DNA from: Paenibacillus pinisoli
GTDB lineage: Bacteria; Bacillota; Bacilli; Paenibacillales; Paenibacillaceae
DNA length: 64,000 bases
Assembly: GCF_003605435.1 (NCBI RefSeq)
Contig: NZ_QXQB01000002.1
Coordinates: forward strand, 62,001-126,000
Direction: 5' to 3'
In this document: positions 10,266 through 19,255 of the stretch, one piece after another
How positions within the stretch are numbered: position 1 is the first letter of the stretch
Layout of the letters: each line of letters begins with the position of its first letter
The notes under the pieces: model-generated
Told to the model about the DNA's origin: nothing
Seen by the model: the letters and a program-made list of their open reading frames with translations, nothing else
The model's database searches: none
Made by a program: the position numbers and the translations under genes

Positions 10266-11384
10266 TTACGAGCCTGGCGTGTAAATCTGATCGAATACTC
10301 CGCCATCGGAGAAATGCTTGGTCTGTGCTTCTGTCCATCCGCCGAAATCTCCGTCGATCGTCAGGAGCTCCAGGCTAGGGAACTGATCCTTGTATTCCGC
10401 CGCGACCGTCTCGTTCGTAGGACGGTAGTAGTGTTTGCCCGCGATGCGCTGGCCCTCATCGGAATATAGGTATTGCAGATACGCTTCGGCGACTTCTCTT
10501 GTGCCGCGCTCGTCAACTGTTTTGTCGACGATCGCTACAGGAGGCTCAGCCAGGATGCTGAGCGACGGGTATACGATATCGAATTTGTCCGGGCCCAGCT
10601 CATTGATGGACAGATACGCTTCGTTCTCCCATGCCAGCAACACGTCGCCGATGCCGCGCTCTACGAACGTCGTTGTAGAGCCTCGTGCGCCAGTGTCGAG
10701 AACCGGCACATGCTTGAACAGATCCGTAACGAATTGCTTGGCAGCTGCTTCGTCATTGTTATTCTGCTTCAAAGCGTAGCCCCACGCCGCCAGGTAATTC
10801 CAGCGAGCGCCTCCCGATGTCTTCGGATTCGGCGTAATGACTTCCACTCCGTCCTTCAGCAGGTCGTTCCAGTCTTGAATGCCTTTCGGATTGCCTTTGC
10901 GAACGAGGAACACGATTGTTGATGTATAGGGCGAGCTGTTCAGCTCATATTGCTTCTGCCATTCTTTGTCCAGCAGGTTTGTTTCCGTCAGTGCGTCAAT
11001 ATCGTAGCCAAGCGCCAGCGTCACCACATCGGCCTTGAGGCCGTCGATGACCGCTCTTGCCTGCTTGCCGGAGCCGCCATGGGACTGGTCGATTTCGACC
11101 TTCTGATTTTTCTCCGCCAGCCAGTAGTCGGCGAATGCTTTGTTAAATTCCACGTACAGTTCACGAGTCGGGTCATAGGATACGTTCAGCAATTTCACAG
11201 GTGGAAGCGGCTCTTTCTTGTCTTCCGCCGGCTGGGAAGCCGAAGGCGATGGCGATGATGCGTTCTCTTTATTTCCCCCATTGTTGACTGTTCCTTTGTC
11301 GCCGCCGCAAGCAGCAAGCGTTAACGCGAATACGACAAATAAAATAATGGCTTGAATACGAACCGAAGTTTTCTTCTTCATCAT
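10266..11384 (-). CDS. sbp: Sulfate-binding lipoprotein
   Basis: 372 residues from ATG 11384 (MMKKKTS), which follows GAGGGGTGCAAGA. Lipoprotein signal with lipobox LAAC, then a Ser/Pro-rich linker (about 30-60) and a type II periplasmic-binding fold with the sulfate-binding motifs [26 protein letters not shown] and [23 protein letters not shown]. Captures sulfate or thiosulfate outside the membrane for CysT/CysW. First gene of its operon, with a near-perfect promoter. Confidence 0.95.
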   Translation of the reverse strand: MMKKKTSVRIQAIILFVVFALTLAACGGDKGTVNNGGNKENASSPSPSASQPAEDKKEPLPPVKLLNVSYDPTRELYVEFNKAFADYWLAEKNQKVEIDQSHGGSGKQARAVIDGLKADVVTLALGYDIDALTETNLLDKEWQKQYELNSSPYTSTIVFLVRKGNPKGIQDWNDLLKDGVEVITPNPKTSGGARWNYLAAWGYALKQNNNDEAAAKQFVTDLFKHVPVLDTGARGSTTTFVERGIGDVLLAWENEAYLSINELGPDKFDIVYPSLSILAEPPVAIVDKTVDERGTREVAEAYLQYLYSDEGQRIAGKHYYRPTNETVAAEYKDQFPSLELLTIDGDFGGWTEAQTKHFSDGGVFDQIYTPGS

Positions 11385-11486
11385 TCTTGCACCCCTCATT
11401 GTTCATTGGATGAGATAGGGCCTCGTCAACTCCGGTTCGTCCGGTCATCAAACATTATTCCTACCCGATTAGTTGGTTATGAAAGC

Positions 11487-11515
11487 ATATTACCAGCGAT
11501 CCCCACCTCTGTCAA
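11487..11515 (-). promoter_or_regulatory. Sigma-A promoter of sbp-cysTW-yezD
   Basis: On the minus strand a perfect TTGACA (11510-11515) and TAATAT (11487-11492) are 17 bp apart. Just downstream of the -10, ATAACC...TAGGAATAATG could hold a CymR-type cysteine repressor site, but I cannot align it confidently. The leader to the start codon is about 100 nt. Confidence 0.85.
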
Positions 11516-11572
11516 CACAAATTTCGAATTTTTGAAGAGTTCGATAAGATTTCGTTATATAACTTTTCCTTC

Positions 11573-11614
11573 CAGAAAAAAAAGAAAGTCTCCGCCCTAT
11601 TCGGGGCGAAGACT
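11573..11614 (-). terminator. Terminator of dnaB-dnaI
   Basis: Stem AGTCTTCGCCC / GGGCGGAGACT (minus strand) around a short loop, followed by a T-rich run; lies 40-80 bp after the dnaI stop. One mismatch in the stem. Confidence 0.8.
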
Positions 11615-11655
11615 GCAGCGTTGTACATATTGGGATGAGTGCTGGCAATAATGAT

Positions 11656-12612
11656 CTACTTCCGTCCGCGCTTATTTTCTCCCGTAACAAGAACGGTCTC
11701 GACATAAGGGCGGATGCGGTCCATAATCCGCTGCCCCTTGTGCAGCTCGTCGCCATCCTTGCTCGTAAAGCTGAAATGGCGCTCCAGCGCTTCCAAATCA
11801 TAATTGGACGTATAGAAGGTCGGCTTGCGCTCCATTCGGTAATTCAGGATGGCGCCCAGCACATGGTCGCGCACCCACGGATTGAGGTTCTCTGCGCCGA
11901 TATCATCGAAGATAAGCAGGTCGGTCGACTTCATCAATTCGACCGTTTCCTTCAGCTTGACGGGTTCATGCATAAGCGCCTTCAGATCCTCGACGAAGTC
12001 AGGCATATAGACAATGACGCCGGAATGCCCCGCTTTCGCCAGCTCCTGAAGCAAATAGCACATCAGGAAGGTCTTGCCCGTGCCGAAGCGGCCGGCCAAA
12101 TATAGGCCTTCATAACCAAGGCCTTGTTCCCTTGTCCGGTCGATATAACGGAGAACTTGGCCTACCGCCTTCGCCCGCTCTATATCGTTCGTCAGAATTT
12201 CATCCGACGAATACCCGCGGCGAAGCGCAGCATCATCGACATAGAAGCTGCGAATCCGGCTTCGGATGACCTCTTCATTCTGTCTCGCAAGAAACTTCTT
12301 GCAAGATACCTTCCGGTCGATGAGCTGGGTGTAGCCGTTCATCGTCTCCGATGAAAGCAGCGTATAATGGCCCTCGTAGTCATTCGGACATAGATCAAGC
12401 CCCGGGCAATTCGTGCAATTGCGGTACTCGCTCACATATTGATAGACCCGGTTCAAATTCAGCCGGATCGCATCTTCATCGACATCGGGATATTTCTCCC
12501 GCAGCTTGATGACGAGGGGGTCTCGCATCAGTTCCTTTAGCTTGCGTTCTGCTTCCTCCGACAGGGATCTTCCTCCCGGCCATGACTTCAACAATTCGCC
12601 TAGCGATTCCAT
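11656..12612 (-). CDS. dnaI: Primosomal helicase loader DnaI
   Basis: 318 residues from ATG 12612 (MESLGELL), preceded by GAGGGGTGAGAGTG; a GTG three codons earlier is less well placed. The N-terminal zinc-binding and helicase-interaction domain has a Cys cluster (CTNCPGLDLC), followed by an AAA+ ATPase with Walker A GRFGTGKT and Walker B LLIFDDIG. Loads replicative helicase DnaC at origins and restart sites, working with DnaB and DnaD. Directly downstream of dnaB with a 24-bp gap. Confidence 0.96.
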   Translation of the reverse strand: MESLGELLKSWPGGRSLSEEAERKLKELMRDPLVIKLREKYPDVDEDAIRLNLNRVYQYVSEYRNCTNCPGLDLCPNDYEGHYTLLSSETMNGYTQLIDRKVSCKKFLARQNEEVIRSRIRSFYVDDAALRRGYSSDEILTNDIERAKAVGQVLRYIDRTREQGLGYEGLYLAGRFGTGKTFLMCYLLQELAKAGHSGVIVYMPDFVEDLKALMHEPVKLKETVELMKSTDLLIFDDIGAENLNPWVRDHVLGAILNYRMERKPTFYTSNYDLEALERHFSFTSKDGDELHKGQRIMDRIRPYVETVLVTGENKRGRK

Positions 12613-12636
12613 CACTCTCACCCCTCGTTATAATTA

Positions 12637-14163
12637 TTAGGATTGCCCGTCCAGCTTCCGCGCCAGGCGGCGCAGCTCCTCCAGCTCATCAGCGGATACA
12701 GACCCTGCAGGGCTGCCTTCCGAGACGATCGGAATGGACGGCTTGCGGGATGTGCCGCCGCGGGAATTGCCCCCGCGCGTCCCGCTTCTTGCGCCGCGCT
12801 CGTAACCGCCGCCCGGCTCCTTTCGGCGCTCTTTCTGCTGCTCCATCTGCCCCTGCTCCCGCACATAGCCCACCGCCTTCTCGAAGGTATCGATACCCTT
12901 CATAAGCATATTGGAGGCCACCGCATCGATGAATGTCTTAGTGACGCGCGCGGAGTCGCTTTCGCCCAGCACATAATGGATGAGTACGTTAATAACCGGA
13001 GGCGCAAGCCGGTAATTGAGATCGATGCGCTCGAAGATCTGATCGACCCAATCCGGGACCGCTCCAGGGAAATACCGCTTCAGGAAACGGGTATGCGGCT
13101 CGTTGCGCATCAGCATGTTGTACTGCTGGATATCGCAGCGGTCCATTAATTGATTCGGCACAGGCAGATAATCTTGCTCCCGCACCTCGAACTCCTCATC
13201 CGGCTCATCGGCATCTTCCGATGCAGAACCGCCAGTATGGAGAGCCGTATGCGACAGCGTGCGCTGCCGCTCGCCTTCCCGCTTCTTGTCCTGCCTGTAG
13301 AGCTGATTGGCCCTCATCTGCAGCTCTTCCATATTCACTTCGCCGCTTTCGGTGAAGACGCCGTCTTCATCCAGCAAGCGGCATAGATTGACGATCGACA
13401 AGTTGTACTTGTATGCCACATAGTTGATCTGCGCGAGACCTTCCGTATCCTGCCTCAGACGTTCCACATAAGCGCGGTTGACCGAATTGCGCGGGAATCG
13501 GATAATAAGCTCCCCGTAAGGGATGCCTGCGGAAGCCAGCTCTGTACGCGCCTGGGATTGCCGCGTCGGCGCAACTTCGTTCAGCGCCTGCTCCAGCTCC
13601 GTATCGAAGGATTGCGGATTCAGCTTGAACAGTTCATAGAACGGCACGGATATATTTTCTTTCTCCAGCTGCGCTTGCGCCAGCTCATCCGGCTCGCTGG
13701 AGCCGAATGCTTCTCTGAGCGCGATAACGGCATACTTGCCCACCTTATCGCGCAGCAGCATGGACAGATGCATATTGGTGAAAAATTCGGCAGGCGACAA
13801 CGGCTGAATCAGCTCATATTCATAGACCACATCGGCTTGCTCGGGCACGCCAAGCCGCGATGTCGAGAGCAGCCCGACCGCTTCAAGCTTCGACGCCTGA
13901 TCGATAACATAGCGGCGGCTCTTCTCATTCATCTCAAGTCCAAGCCCCAGGAACAGCTTGCGGTGGGGCTCCAGCGAGGAGTAGCCGCAGCGGTCTTCGG
14001 CAATGCCGTGGTACAATTGCTGGTACATGGAGATGGCGAACGCGCCGATCATGGGCTGATAGATTAACGACAACATTTTATAATGAAGACTGCTTAACGA
14101 GAAATCCCGAAATATGTAATAACGGTGATGTTCCGTAAACTGCATAATATGATTGATGCGCAT
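12637..14163 (-). CDS. dnaB: Replication initiation and membrane attachment protein DnaB
   Basis: 508-residue primosome protein of the DnaB/DnaD family, needed for helicase loading and origin-membrane association in Firmicutes. N-terminal DnaB domain (FSLSSLHYKMLSLIYQPMIGAFA) and a C-terminal DnaD-like domain (about 330-440, with ...VINVLIHYVLGESDSARVTKTFIDAVASNML). The tail is Gly/Arg/Ser-rich. Longer than B. subtilis DnaB, mostly through the charged linker (about 280-330) and tail. ATG preceded by GGAGTCGGTGCG. Operon with dnaI. Confidence 0.94.
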   Translation of the reverse strand: MRINHIMQFTEHHRYYIFRDFSLSSLHYKMLSLIYQPMIGAFAISMYQQLYHGIAEDRCGYSSLEPHRKLFLGLGLEMNEKSRRYVIDQASKLEAVGLLSTSRLGVPEQADVVYEYELIQPLSPAEFFTNMHLSMLLRDKVGKYAVIALREAFGSSEPDELAQAQLEKENISVPFYELFKLNPQSFDTELEQALNEVAPTRQSQARTELASAGIPYGELIIRFPRNSVNRAYVERLRQDTEGLAQINYVAYKYNLSIVNLCRLLDEDGVFTESGEVNMEELQMRANQLYRQDKKREGERQRTLSHTALHTGGSASEDADEPDEEFEVREQDYLPVPNQLMDRCDIQQYNMLMRNEPHTRFLKRYFPGAVPDWVDQIFERIDLNYRLAPPVINVLIHYVLGESDSARVTKTFIDAVASNMLMKGIDTFEKAVGYVREQGQMEQQKERRKEPGGGYERGARSGTRGGNSRGGTSRKPSIPIVSEGSPAGSVSADELEELRRLARKLDGQS

Positions 14164-14269
14164 CGCACCGACTCCATCCTGATCTTTATCTCTACTATTC
14201 TAGCATACAAAGGGACAAGTTTGGCGAATCGGACAAATAGAAAAATCCCCCGTACGAGGGATTTTGAGA

Positions 14270-14581
14270 TTAAAACATTTTATAGCCGCCTTTGCGCAGC
14301 GCATTGATGGCCCAGCCGCTTACATACGCCCCGATCATGGCGCCGATAATCGGCAAGTAGTAGATCGCCGTATATGTACCTATGTTATCCAGCGACGGGT
14401 TGGACTCTGCATCCCATGGCGACCATATGAGCAGTCCGATCAGGACAATTGCGAACAAGATCATCGGAAACCATGTCGTCTTCAGCAGCATGTTCAGAAT
14501 AAACCCGATTCCGAACATCATGACGAAGAACAGAACCGTCGCCACCGCGGCTTGGACGATCATTATGACTATGTCTGGCAT
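14270..14581 (-). CDS. yuiB: YuiB-family membrane protein
   Basis: 103 residues from ATG 14581 (MPDIVIM), preceded by AAAGGAGCTATTGGA. Three hydrophobic helices; the segment FVMMFGIGFILNMLLKTTW and the end LRKGGYKMF closely resemble B. subtilis YuiB, which is also encoded near a type II NADH dehydrogenase (yumB) and yumC. Function unknown. Divergent from hemQ. Confidence 0.85.
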   Translation of the reverse strand: MPDIVIMIVQAAVATVLFFVMMFGIGFILNMLLKTTWFPMILFAIVLIGLLIWSPWDAESNPSLDNIGTYTAIYYLPIIGAMIGAYVSGWAINALRKGGYKMF

Positions 14582-14711
14582 TCCAATAGCTCCTTTCAAG
14601 CTCTCCGCTTACGTTATGCGCACAATCTGCACATAATCCTTGACGTTAATAGTTTAATGAAAGCGGCATCCGAAGTCAATCAATGCAAGCCAAATGTCAC
14701 AAGTCCGTCAT

Positions 14712-14741
14712 TTGCTCATTCCGCGCGCGTTACGATACAAT
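14712..14741 (+). promoter_or_regulatory. Putative hemQ promoter
   Basis: TTGCTC (14712-14717), 18-bp spacer, TACAAT (14736-14741), about 41 bp upstream of the hemQ ATG. Confidence 0.5.
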
Positions 14742-14782
14742 ATATAGAAGCTTAATTAAGGAGCTGAAAGGAGTTTTTCCCT

Positions 14783-15529
14783 ATGAGTGAAGCCGCACAA
14801 ACGTTAGAGGGCTGGTACGCCCTTCATGATTTTCGCAGCATCGACTGGACCGCTTGGCGACTGGCCGACGAGGGCGAGCGCAAGCGCGCGCTGGACGAGC
14901 TGCATACATTCCTCGGGCAGTGGTCTGCCGTTGAAGAGGAGAAGCTAGGCAGCACAGCCGTATACTCTATTGTCGGACAGAAAGCCGACTTCGTCTTCAT
15001 GCATCTGCGCGAGACGCTGGAGGAACTGAATGAAATCGAGACCGCGTTCAACAAGACGACGTTCGCCAGCTTTACCTATCCGGTGCATTCCTATGTCAGC
15101 ATCGTAGAGCTGAGCAACTACATGGGACAGCCTGGCTCTGACCCGATGGAGAATCCGGAAGTAGTCGCAAGACTGAAGCCGATTCTGCCGAAATGGAAGC
15201 ATATTTGCTTCTACCCAATGAACAAACGCCGCTCCGGCAACGACAACTGGTACATGCTGAGCATGGACGACCGCAAGGCGATGATGCGCAGCCATGGCAT
15301 GATCGGCCGCAAATATGCGGGCAAGGTGAAGCAAATCATTACCGGTTCCGTTGGATTCGACAACTGGGAGTGGGGCGTGACGCTGTTCGCGGATGACGCG
15401 CTTCAATTCAAGAAGCTGGTCTACGAGATGCGTTTCGACGAAGTAAGCGCGCGATTCGGCGACTTCGGCGATTTCTATGTCGGCAACTTCCTGGATGCCG
15501 AGAAGTTCGAGAAGCTGCTCTCCGTATAA
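14783..15529 (+). CDS. hemQ: Coproheme decarboxylase (HemQ/ChdC)
   Basis: Last enzyme of the coproporphyrin-dependent heme pathway of Gram-positives: converts Fe-coproporphyrin III to heme b using peroxide. 248 residues, typical for the chlorite-dismutase-like family. The proximal heme ligand is His171 ([15 protein letters not shown]) and the catalytic tyrosine is Tyr144 (FYPMNKRR), both at the positions expected for Bacillaceae ChdC. ATG preceded by AAAGGAGTTTTTCCCT. Monocistronic, with its own promoter and terminator. Confidence 0.97.
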   Translation: MSEAAQTLEGWYALHDFRSIDWTAWRLADEGERKRALDELHTFLGQWSAVEEEKLGSTAVYSIVGQKADFVFMHLRETLEELNEIETAFNKTTFASFTYPVHSYVSIVELSNYMGQPGSDPMENPEVVARLKPILPKWKHICFYPMNKRRSGNDNWYMLSMDDRKAMMRSHGMIGRKYAGKVKQIITGSVGFDNWEWGVTLFADDALQFKKLVYEMRFDEVSARFGDFGDFYVGNFLDAEKFEKLLSV

Positions 15530-15564
15530 GCACCTCTTTTGAATCGAATAGGCTAACATAGTAG

Positions 15565-15598
15565 CAGGTCCGTTGCTTGGCAGCGGGCTTGTTTTTTT
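15565..15598 (+). terminator. hemQ terminator
   Basis: A 12-bp stem including G-U pairs (15565-15576 with 15580-15591), 3-nt loop, followed by seven T (15592-15598). Confidence 0.85.
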
Positions 15599-15839
15599 GT
15601 GATGGCGCTTGGATCAATCACACTCTTAAAAAAGACGGGGTCTCATGGAGCGAGCCCTTGCAGCCCCACGGCGCCGAACAGCGGTAGTCCTCAACGAAAG
15701 AAGCGATAGTGAGATTGTTGCGCGTTGCGCGAACACGTATAACTGATTGGCATGCTGGCCCGTTGCATAGTACAAACTTGCTCTGCGGGTAATTGAAAAC
15801 CACAAGTGTGCGATCCTGATCCTTCTTCCTACCAGATCT

Positions 15840-16050
15840 TTCTTCCTAACGGAACTGGAAGACTCTATGCTTCGATTTTTATTAAGTTTATAACTTTAAC
15901 GGAATTAGGATACCTTATTGGCCCAATCCGATCCGTATTTCAGTTTATTTAGGGCAAATAAAGGCTCTCTGTTCCTTTACCGTTTAATAATCGCACAAAA
16001 TCGGGCAAATAAAGTCTCGTAGTTCCCTTACACATTTCAAAGAGTAACTT
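15840..16050. repeat. Four degenerate ~51-bp repeat units
   Basis: Unit heads recur every 50-52 bp: TAACGGAACTGGAAGACTC (15847), TAACGGAATTAGGATACC (15897), GGGCAAATAAAGGCTC (15952) and GGGCAAATAAAGTCTC (16003). The first two match each other and the last two match each other. They look like remnants of a short intergenic repeat family; copies elsewhere in the genome are expected but cannot be seen here. Confidence 0.5.
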
Positions 16051-16053
16051 CCC

Positions 16054-16190
16054 CAACTTCAGGGACTGCTTCAACCAACTTCAGGGACCAGCTTCAGCCA
16101 ACTTCAGGGACCTGCTTCAGCCAACTTCAGGAACCTGCTTCAACCAACTTCAGGAACCTGCTTCAGCCAACTTTAAGCAGGTTTTTGCTG
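16054..16190. repeat. 23-bp tandem repeat, about six copies
   Basis: Consensus CAACTTCAGGGACCTGCTTC + AGC. Copies begin at 16054 (22 bp), 16076, 16099, 16122, 16145 and a degenerate one at 16168. Length is not a multiple of three and no gene runs through it. Confidence 0.9.
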
Positions 16191-16242
16191 CATAAAGCTC
16201 GCCTTTCAGCGAACTTCTAATATTGCATAATTTCCATACAAC

Positions 16243-16284
16243 AAAAAAGGCTCTCACCGGCAAAGCAGCACGGTGAAAGCCTTT
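16243..16284 (-). terminator. Terminator of the NDH-2 operon
   Basis: Stem AAAGGCTTTCACCG / CGGTGAGAGCCTTT on the minus strand, followed by TTTTTTGTTG. Lies 5-45 bp beyond the stop of the 85-aa gene. Confidence 0.9.
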
Positions 16285-16288
16285 AATT

Positions 16289-16546
16289 CTATTCTTCGTC
16301 GTCCGAATCCGCCGCAAGGCGCTTGGACTCCAGATATTCTTGCGTCGCTCTGTCGCGCTCGCGGCCTTTGTCCTTCAGCCGTTCGATCGCAGGCTGGATG
16401 AGCAGGTCGATCTCCTTCTGCACCGTATAAGCAAGGTCATAGCGGGTTTGCGACTCCAGATAGGAACCAACCTCCATCAAGGCGTTGTAACGATCCAGTT
16501 CATCTCTTGTCAATAAACCGCGGACTTGTACGCTGCAGTGTCTCAT
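16289..16546 (-). CDS. Conserved-looking 85-aa protein coupled to NDH-2
   Basis: 85 residues from an ATG at 16546 that overlaps the NDH-2 stop codon (TAATG), so translation is probably coupled. Soluble, highly charged and mostly helical by appearance (LTRDELDRYNALMEVGSYLESQT... then a basic/acidic helix ending DSDDEE); no cysteine pair or membrane segment. A longer in-frame start inside ndh has no ribosome site. I do not recognise the family. Its position argues for a role tied to the dehydrogenase or its regulation. Confidence 0.75.
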   Translation of the reverse strand: MRHCSVQVRGLLTRDELDRYNALMEVGSYLESQTRYDLAYTVQKEIDLLIQPAIERLKDKGRERDRATQEYLESKRLAADSDDEE

Positions 16547-17739
16547 TACAAGAACTTGCCTTTTTTCAATACGAGCGGAATGCCGCCGATAATGAACAGG
16601 TAGCGGATATCGATCATTTTTTTCAGCCAAGCAGCTACGCGGCCCTTGTATTTCTTGCCGAAAGCGATACCGATTGCTTCGCCTTTGCCAAGCGATGCGA
16701 CTGTACCCTTATTGGAGAATACAAAAGTCTTCAGCGGCTGGTTGCGGATCGAAGCGACCAGGTTATGAGCGCATACTACGCCTTGTTGCATCGCGATTTG
16801 CGCTGTCGGCGGATATGGACGTCCTTCAGGGTTGAACATCAGGGAGTTGTCGCCCACGATGTAGATGTTCTCGCTGCCAGGGCAACGCAGGAACTCGTCA
16901 ACCTTCACACGGCCGCGCATAGTCTCGAAGCCAGCTTCTTCGATCAGACGGTTGCCGCGGATGCCGCCAGTCCAGATGACCGTAGCGGATTTGATTTCTT
17001 CGCCTTCGCCGACTACGACGCCTTCAGGCGTGCACTCTTTGATAGCTGTGCCGATGCGGAAAGTAACGCCTTTCTTTTGCAGCACGTCCATGCCGTATTG
17101 CACCAGCTCCGGATCGAAGCCAGGCAGAGCGGTTGGAGCAGCTTCGATGTTGTAGATTTTCACGAGGGAAGGATCTACGTCGAACTGCTTGCAAAGCTCA
17201 GGAATGCGGTCTGCAAGCTCGCCTACGAACTCGATGCCGGTAAAGCCGGCGCCGCCAACGATGAACGTCAGGTAGTCCGTGCGATGCGGCTCGCGCTTGT
17301 AGCGTGCGAATTGATATTCGATATGTTCGCGGATCAGGCGAACGGAGTTGATGCTGCGAATGTTCATCGCATTCTCAGCCAGGCCAGGGATGCCGAATGT
17401 CTCAGGCTCGCCGCCAAGGCCGATAACCAGGTAGTCGTAAGACAATGTGCCGTCTTCGAGGATGACTTTTTTGTCTTGCGGACGGATTTGAACAACAGTC
17501 GATTTAACGAAATCGATTTTGAATTCGTCGATCAGCTTGGAGATGCTTACGCGAGCGTTCTCCGGGTTGTCCGTACCCGCAGCCGGCATATGAAGATGCG
17601 TCGTAATGTAGTGGTAGTCATGCTTGTTCACCAGTGTTACGTCCGCTTCGTTGTAATTCAGTTCTTTCTGCAGACGGAGCGCCGTCAGCACGCCGCCGTA
17701 ACCTGCGCCAAGGATAACAATTTTCGGTATGTTGCTCAT
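16546..17739 (-). CDS. ndh: Type II NADH dehydrogenase (NDH-2)
   Basis: 397 residues from ATG 17739 (MSNIPKIVILGAGYGG), with a modest ribosome site (GGATGGGA). FAD-binding motif GAGYGG at the N-terminus, second (NADH) Rossmann motif IVGGAGFTGIEFVGEL near 165-180, FAD motif YIVGDNS near 300, and a C-terminal amphipathic membrane-binding stretch (AAWLKKMIDIRYLF). Single-subunit non-proton-pumping NADH:menaquinone oxidoreductase, like B. subtilis YumB/YjlD. Heads an operon with the overlapping 85-aa gene. Confidence 0.93.
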   Translation of the reverse strand: MSNIPKIVILGAGYGGVLTALRLQKELNYNEADVTLVNKHDYHYITTHLHMPAAGTDNPENARVSISKLIDEFKIDFVKSTVVQIRPQDKKVILEDGTLSYDYLVIGLGGEPETFGIPGLAENAMNIRSINSVRLIREHIEYQFARYKREPHRTDYLTFIVGGAGFTGIEFVGELADRIPELCKQFDVDPSLVKIYNIEAAPTALPGFDPELVQYGMDVLQKKGVTFRIGTAIKECTPEGVVVGEGEEIKSATVIWTGGIRGNRLIEEAGFETMRGRVKVDEFLRCPGSENIYIVGDNSLMFNPEGRPYPPTAQIAMQQGVVCAHNLVASIRNQPLKTFVFSNKGTVASLGKGEAIGIAFGKKYKGRVAAWLKKMIDIRYLFIIGGIPLVLKKGKFL

Positions 17740-17864
17740 CGTAGAATCCCATCCATTCCTCATTTTCTTTTGATTGGCGATATAAAAATCCCCCGCTTGC
17801 ATAAAGCGAGTTCGCTTAACAAACCATGTTTAGGCCGTACCCCACACTTATTCATCCCAAAAGA

Positions 17865-17882
17865 ATGTGAAAAATTACACAA
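17865..17882. promoter_or_regulatory. Rex-like operator candidate upstream of ndh
   Basis: ATGTGAAAAATTACACAA matches the Rex consensus TTGTGAA-N4-TTCACAA at 12 of 14 fixed positions. Rex senses NADH/NAD+ and represses ndh in B. subtilis. The site is about 126 bp upstream of the ndh start; no confident promoter could be placed beside it. Confidence 0.4.
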
Positions 17883-18096
17883 ACTCATTCAAAAAATAAT
17901 GCTCCTTTGAAGTTTGTGCTTGAAAAAGCACATTTATCACATGAATCCGAACGCAATTCGTCGAAATCCGACAACTTATGCCAATATTCCGGGACGGTGG
18001 ATAACTTTAATATACATCAGACATATTACAGACTTTTCACAAAAACTTCAAGGGTAATTTTAACGAAAAACTTTAGAGTCCTGCACAATTAAAAGA

Positions 18097-18126
18097 TTCC
18101 CATCTCCGCAAGCATAGCATTATAAT
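18097..18126 (+). promoter_or_regulatory. Putative yumC promoter
   Basis: Perfect -10 TATAAT (18121-18126) with a weak -35 TTCCCA (18097-18102) 18 bp upstream; the start codon follows after about 40 bp. Confidence 0.55.
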
Positions 18127-18165
18127 GGGTTACATAAAGGACTTTTCGCAGGAGGTGCTTAACGA

Positions 18166-19167
18166 ATGGCAAATATCCAATCATCTGCACAAACCGTAGA
18201 CATCTTGATCATCGGCGGCGGCCCGGCCGGCATGTTCGCCGCATTCTATGGCGGGATGCGCCAAGCTTCGGTGAAAATTATCGAGAGCATGCCTCAGCTT
18301 GGCGGGCAATTAGCCGCATTATATCCGGAGAAATATATTTATGATGTTGCAGGATTCCCGAAGGTGACGGCTCAGGAGCTTGTGGACCGCTTGAAGGAGC
18401 AGATCGGCCTCTTCAAGCCTGAGATATGCCTGGAGGAGAAAGTAACCGGAGTTGCCAAGCTGGACGAGAGACTTTTTGAGGTAACAACCGACAAGACGAA
18501 GCATTATGCGAGGGCTGTCATTATTACAGCAGGTGTCGGCGCATTCGAGCCCCGCAGGCTTGAACTTCCGGAAGCGTCTCGTTTCGAGGGCAAAAATCTT
18601 CATTATTTCGTCAGCGACCTTAGCCGCTTCCAGGACAAGAACGTGCTCATAAGCGGAGGCGGAGATTCCGCCGTGGACTGGTCGCTTATGCTGGAGCCGA
18701 TCGCGAAGAGCGTGACACTCATTCATCGCCGCGATAAGTTCCGCGCGCATGAGCACAGCGTCGAGAACTTGATGAATTCCTCTGTGAACATTATCACGCC
18801 TACGGAAATTACGGAGCTGCATGGCGAGGACGCCATTACTGAAGTAACGCTTAGCGATGTGAAATCGAAGGAATTGAAGAAGCTTGAAGTAGATGATGTT
18901 ATCGTTAACTTCGGATTTGTATCCTCCCTCGGTCCCATTGCCGAGTGGGGGATTGAGATTCAAGGCGGCTCCATTGTCGTGGATACGCGAATGGAGACGA
19001 ACATTCCGGGAATCTTCGCCGCCGGCGACATTACGACTTATCCAGGCAAGCTGAAGCTGATTGCGGTCGGCTTCGGCGAAGCGCCTACGGCGATCAACAA
19101 CGCCAAAGTCTACATCGATCCAAGCGCGAAGCTATCGCCGGGACACAGCAGCAACATGAAGCTATAA
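18166..19167 (+). CDS. yumC: Ferredoxin/flavodoxin-NADP+ reductase, thioredoxin-reductase-like
   Basis: 333 residues. N-terminal FAD motif [19 protein letters not shown], central NADPH-binding motif ([17 protein letters not shown]), and FAD motif [11 protein letters not shown] near the C-terminus. The CxxC redox pair of thioredoxin reductase is absent, as expected for type II FNR such as B. subtilis YumC. Moves electrons between NADPH and ferredoxin or flavodoxin. ATG preceded by GCAGGAGGTGCTTAACGA. Divergent from ndh, as part of a yuiB/yumB/yumC-like neighbourhood. Confidence 0.94.
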   Translation: MANIQSSAQTVDILIIGGGPAGMFAAFYGGMRQASVKIIESMPQLGGQLAALYPEKYIYDVAGFPKVTAQELVDRLKEQIGLFKPEICLEEKVTGVAKLDERLFEVTTDKTKHYARAVIITAGVGAFEPRRLELPEASRFEGKNLHYFVSDLSRFQDKNVLISGGGDSAVDWSLMLEPIAKSVTLIHRRDKFRAHEHSVENLMNSSVNIITPTEITELHGEDAITEVTLSDVKSKELKKLEVDDVIVNFGFVSSLGPIAEWGIEIQGGSIVVDTRMETNIPGIFAAGDITTYPGKLKLIAVGFGEAPTAINNAKVYIDPSAKLSPGHSSNMKL

Positions 19168-19255
19168 ATCGCATGTAAAGAAAGCAAAAGGGTATCCTAT
19201 ACTTGGTTAAGCGGATTGCAGTGTACGCCAATCTTGCGCCAAGGAGGATACCCTT

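Larger units (their letters stand above)
15599..16242. other. Long intergenic stretch with decayed repeats
   Basis: About 640 bp between hemQ and the NDH-2 operon. The only open frame of note (15618-15803, minus, 61 codons) has no ribosome site and I do not call it. The rest holds degenerate 50-52-bp repeats (about 15840-16050) and a 23-bp tandem array (16054-16190), listed separately. Confidence 0.7.
17740..18165. other. Divergent intergenic region between ndh and yumC
   Basis: About 425 bp, AT-rich, no credible gene. It holds a Rex-like palindrome (17865-17882), a perfect inverted repeat TGTGCTT-GAAA-AAGCACA (about 17914-17931), a small hairpin AAGCGA/TCGCTT (about 17805-17818) and the yumC promoter. 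Confidence 0.7.

Noticed and set aside
11455..11485. CymR operator after the sbp -10
   Set aside because: A TAGGAAT-like element exists but I could not align it well enough to call it.
15618..15803. 61-codon minus-strand frame after hemQ
   Set aside because: No ribosome site, no recognisable domain, and it lies in repeat-rich non-coding DNA.
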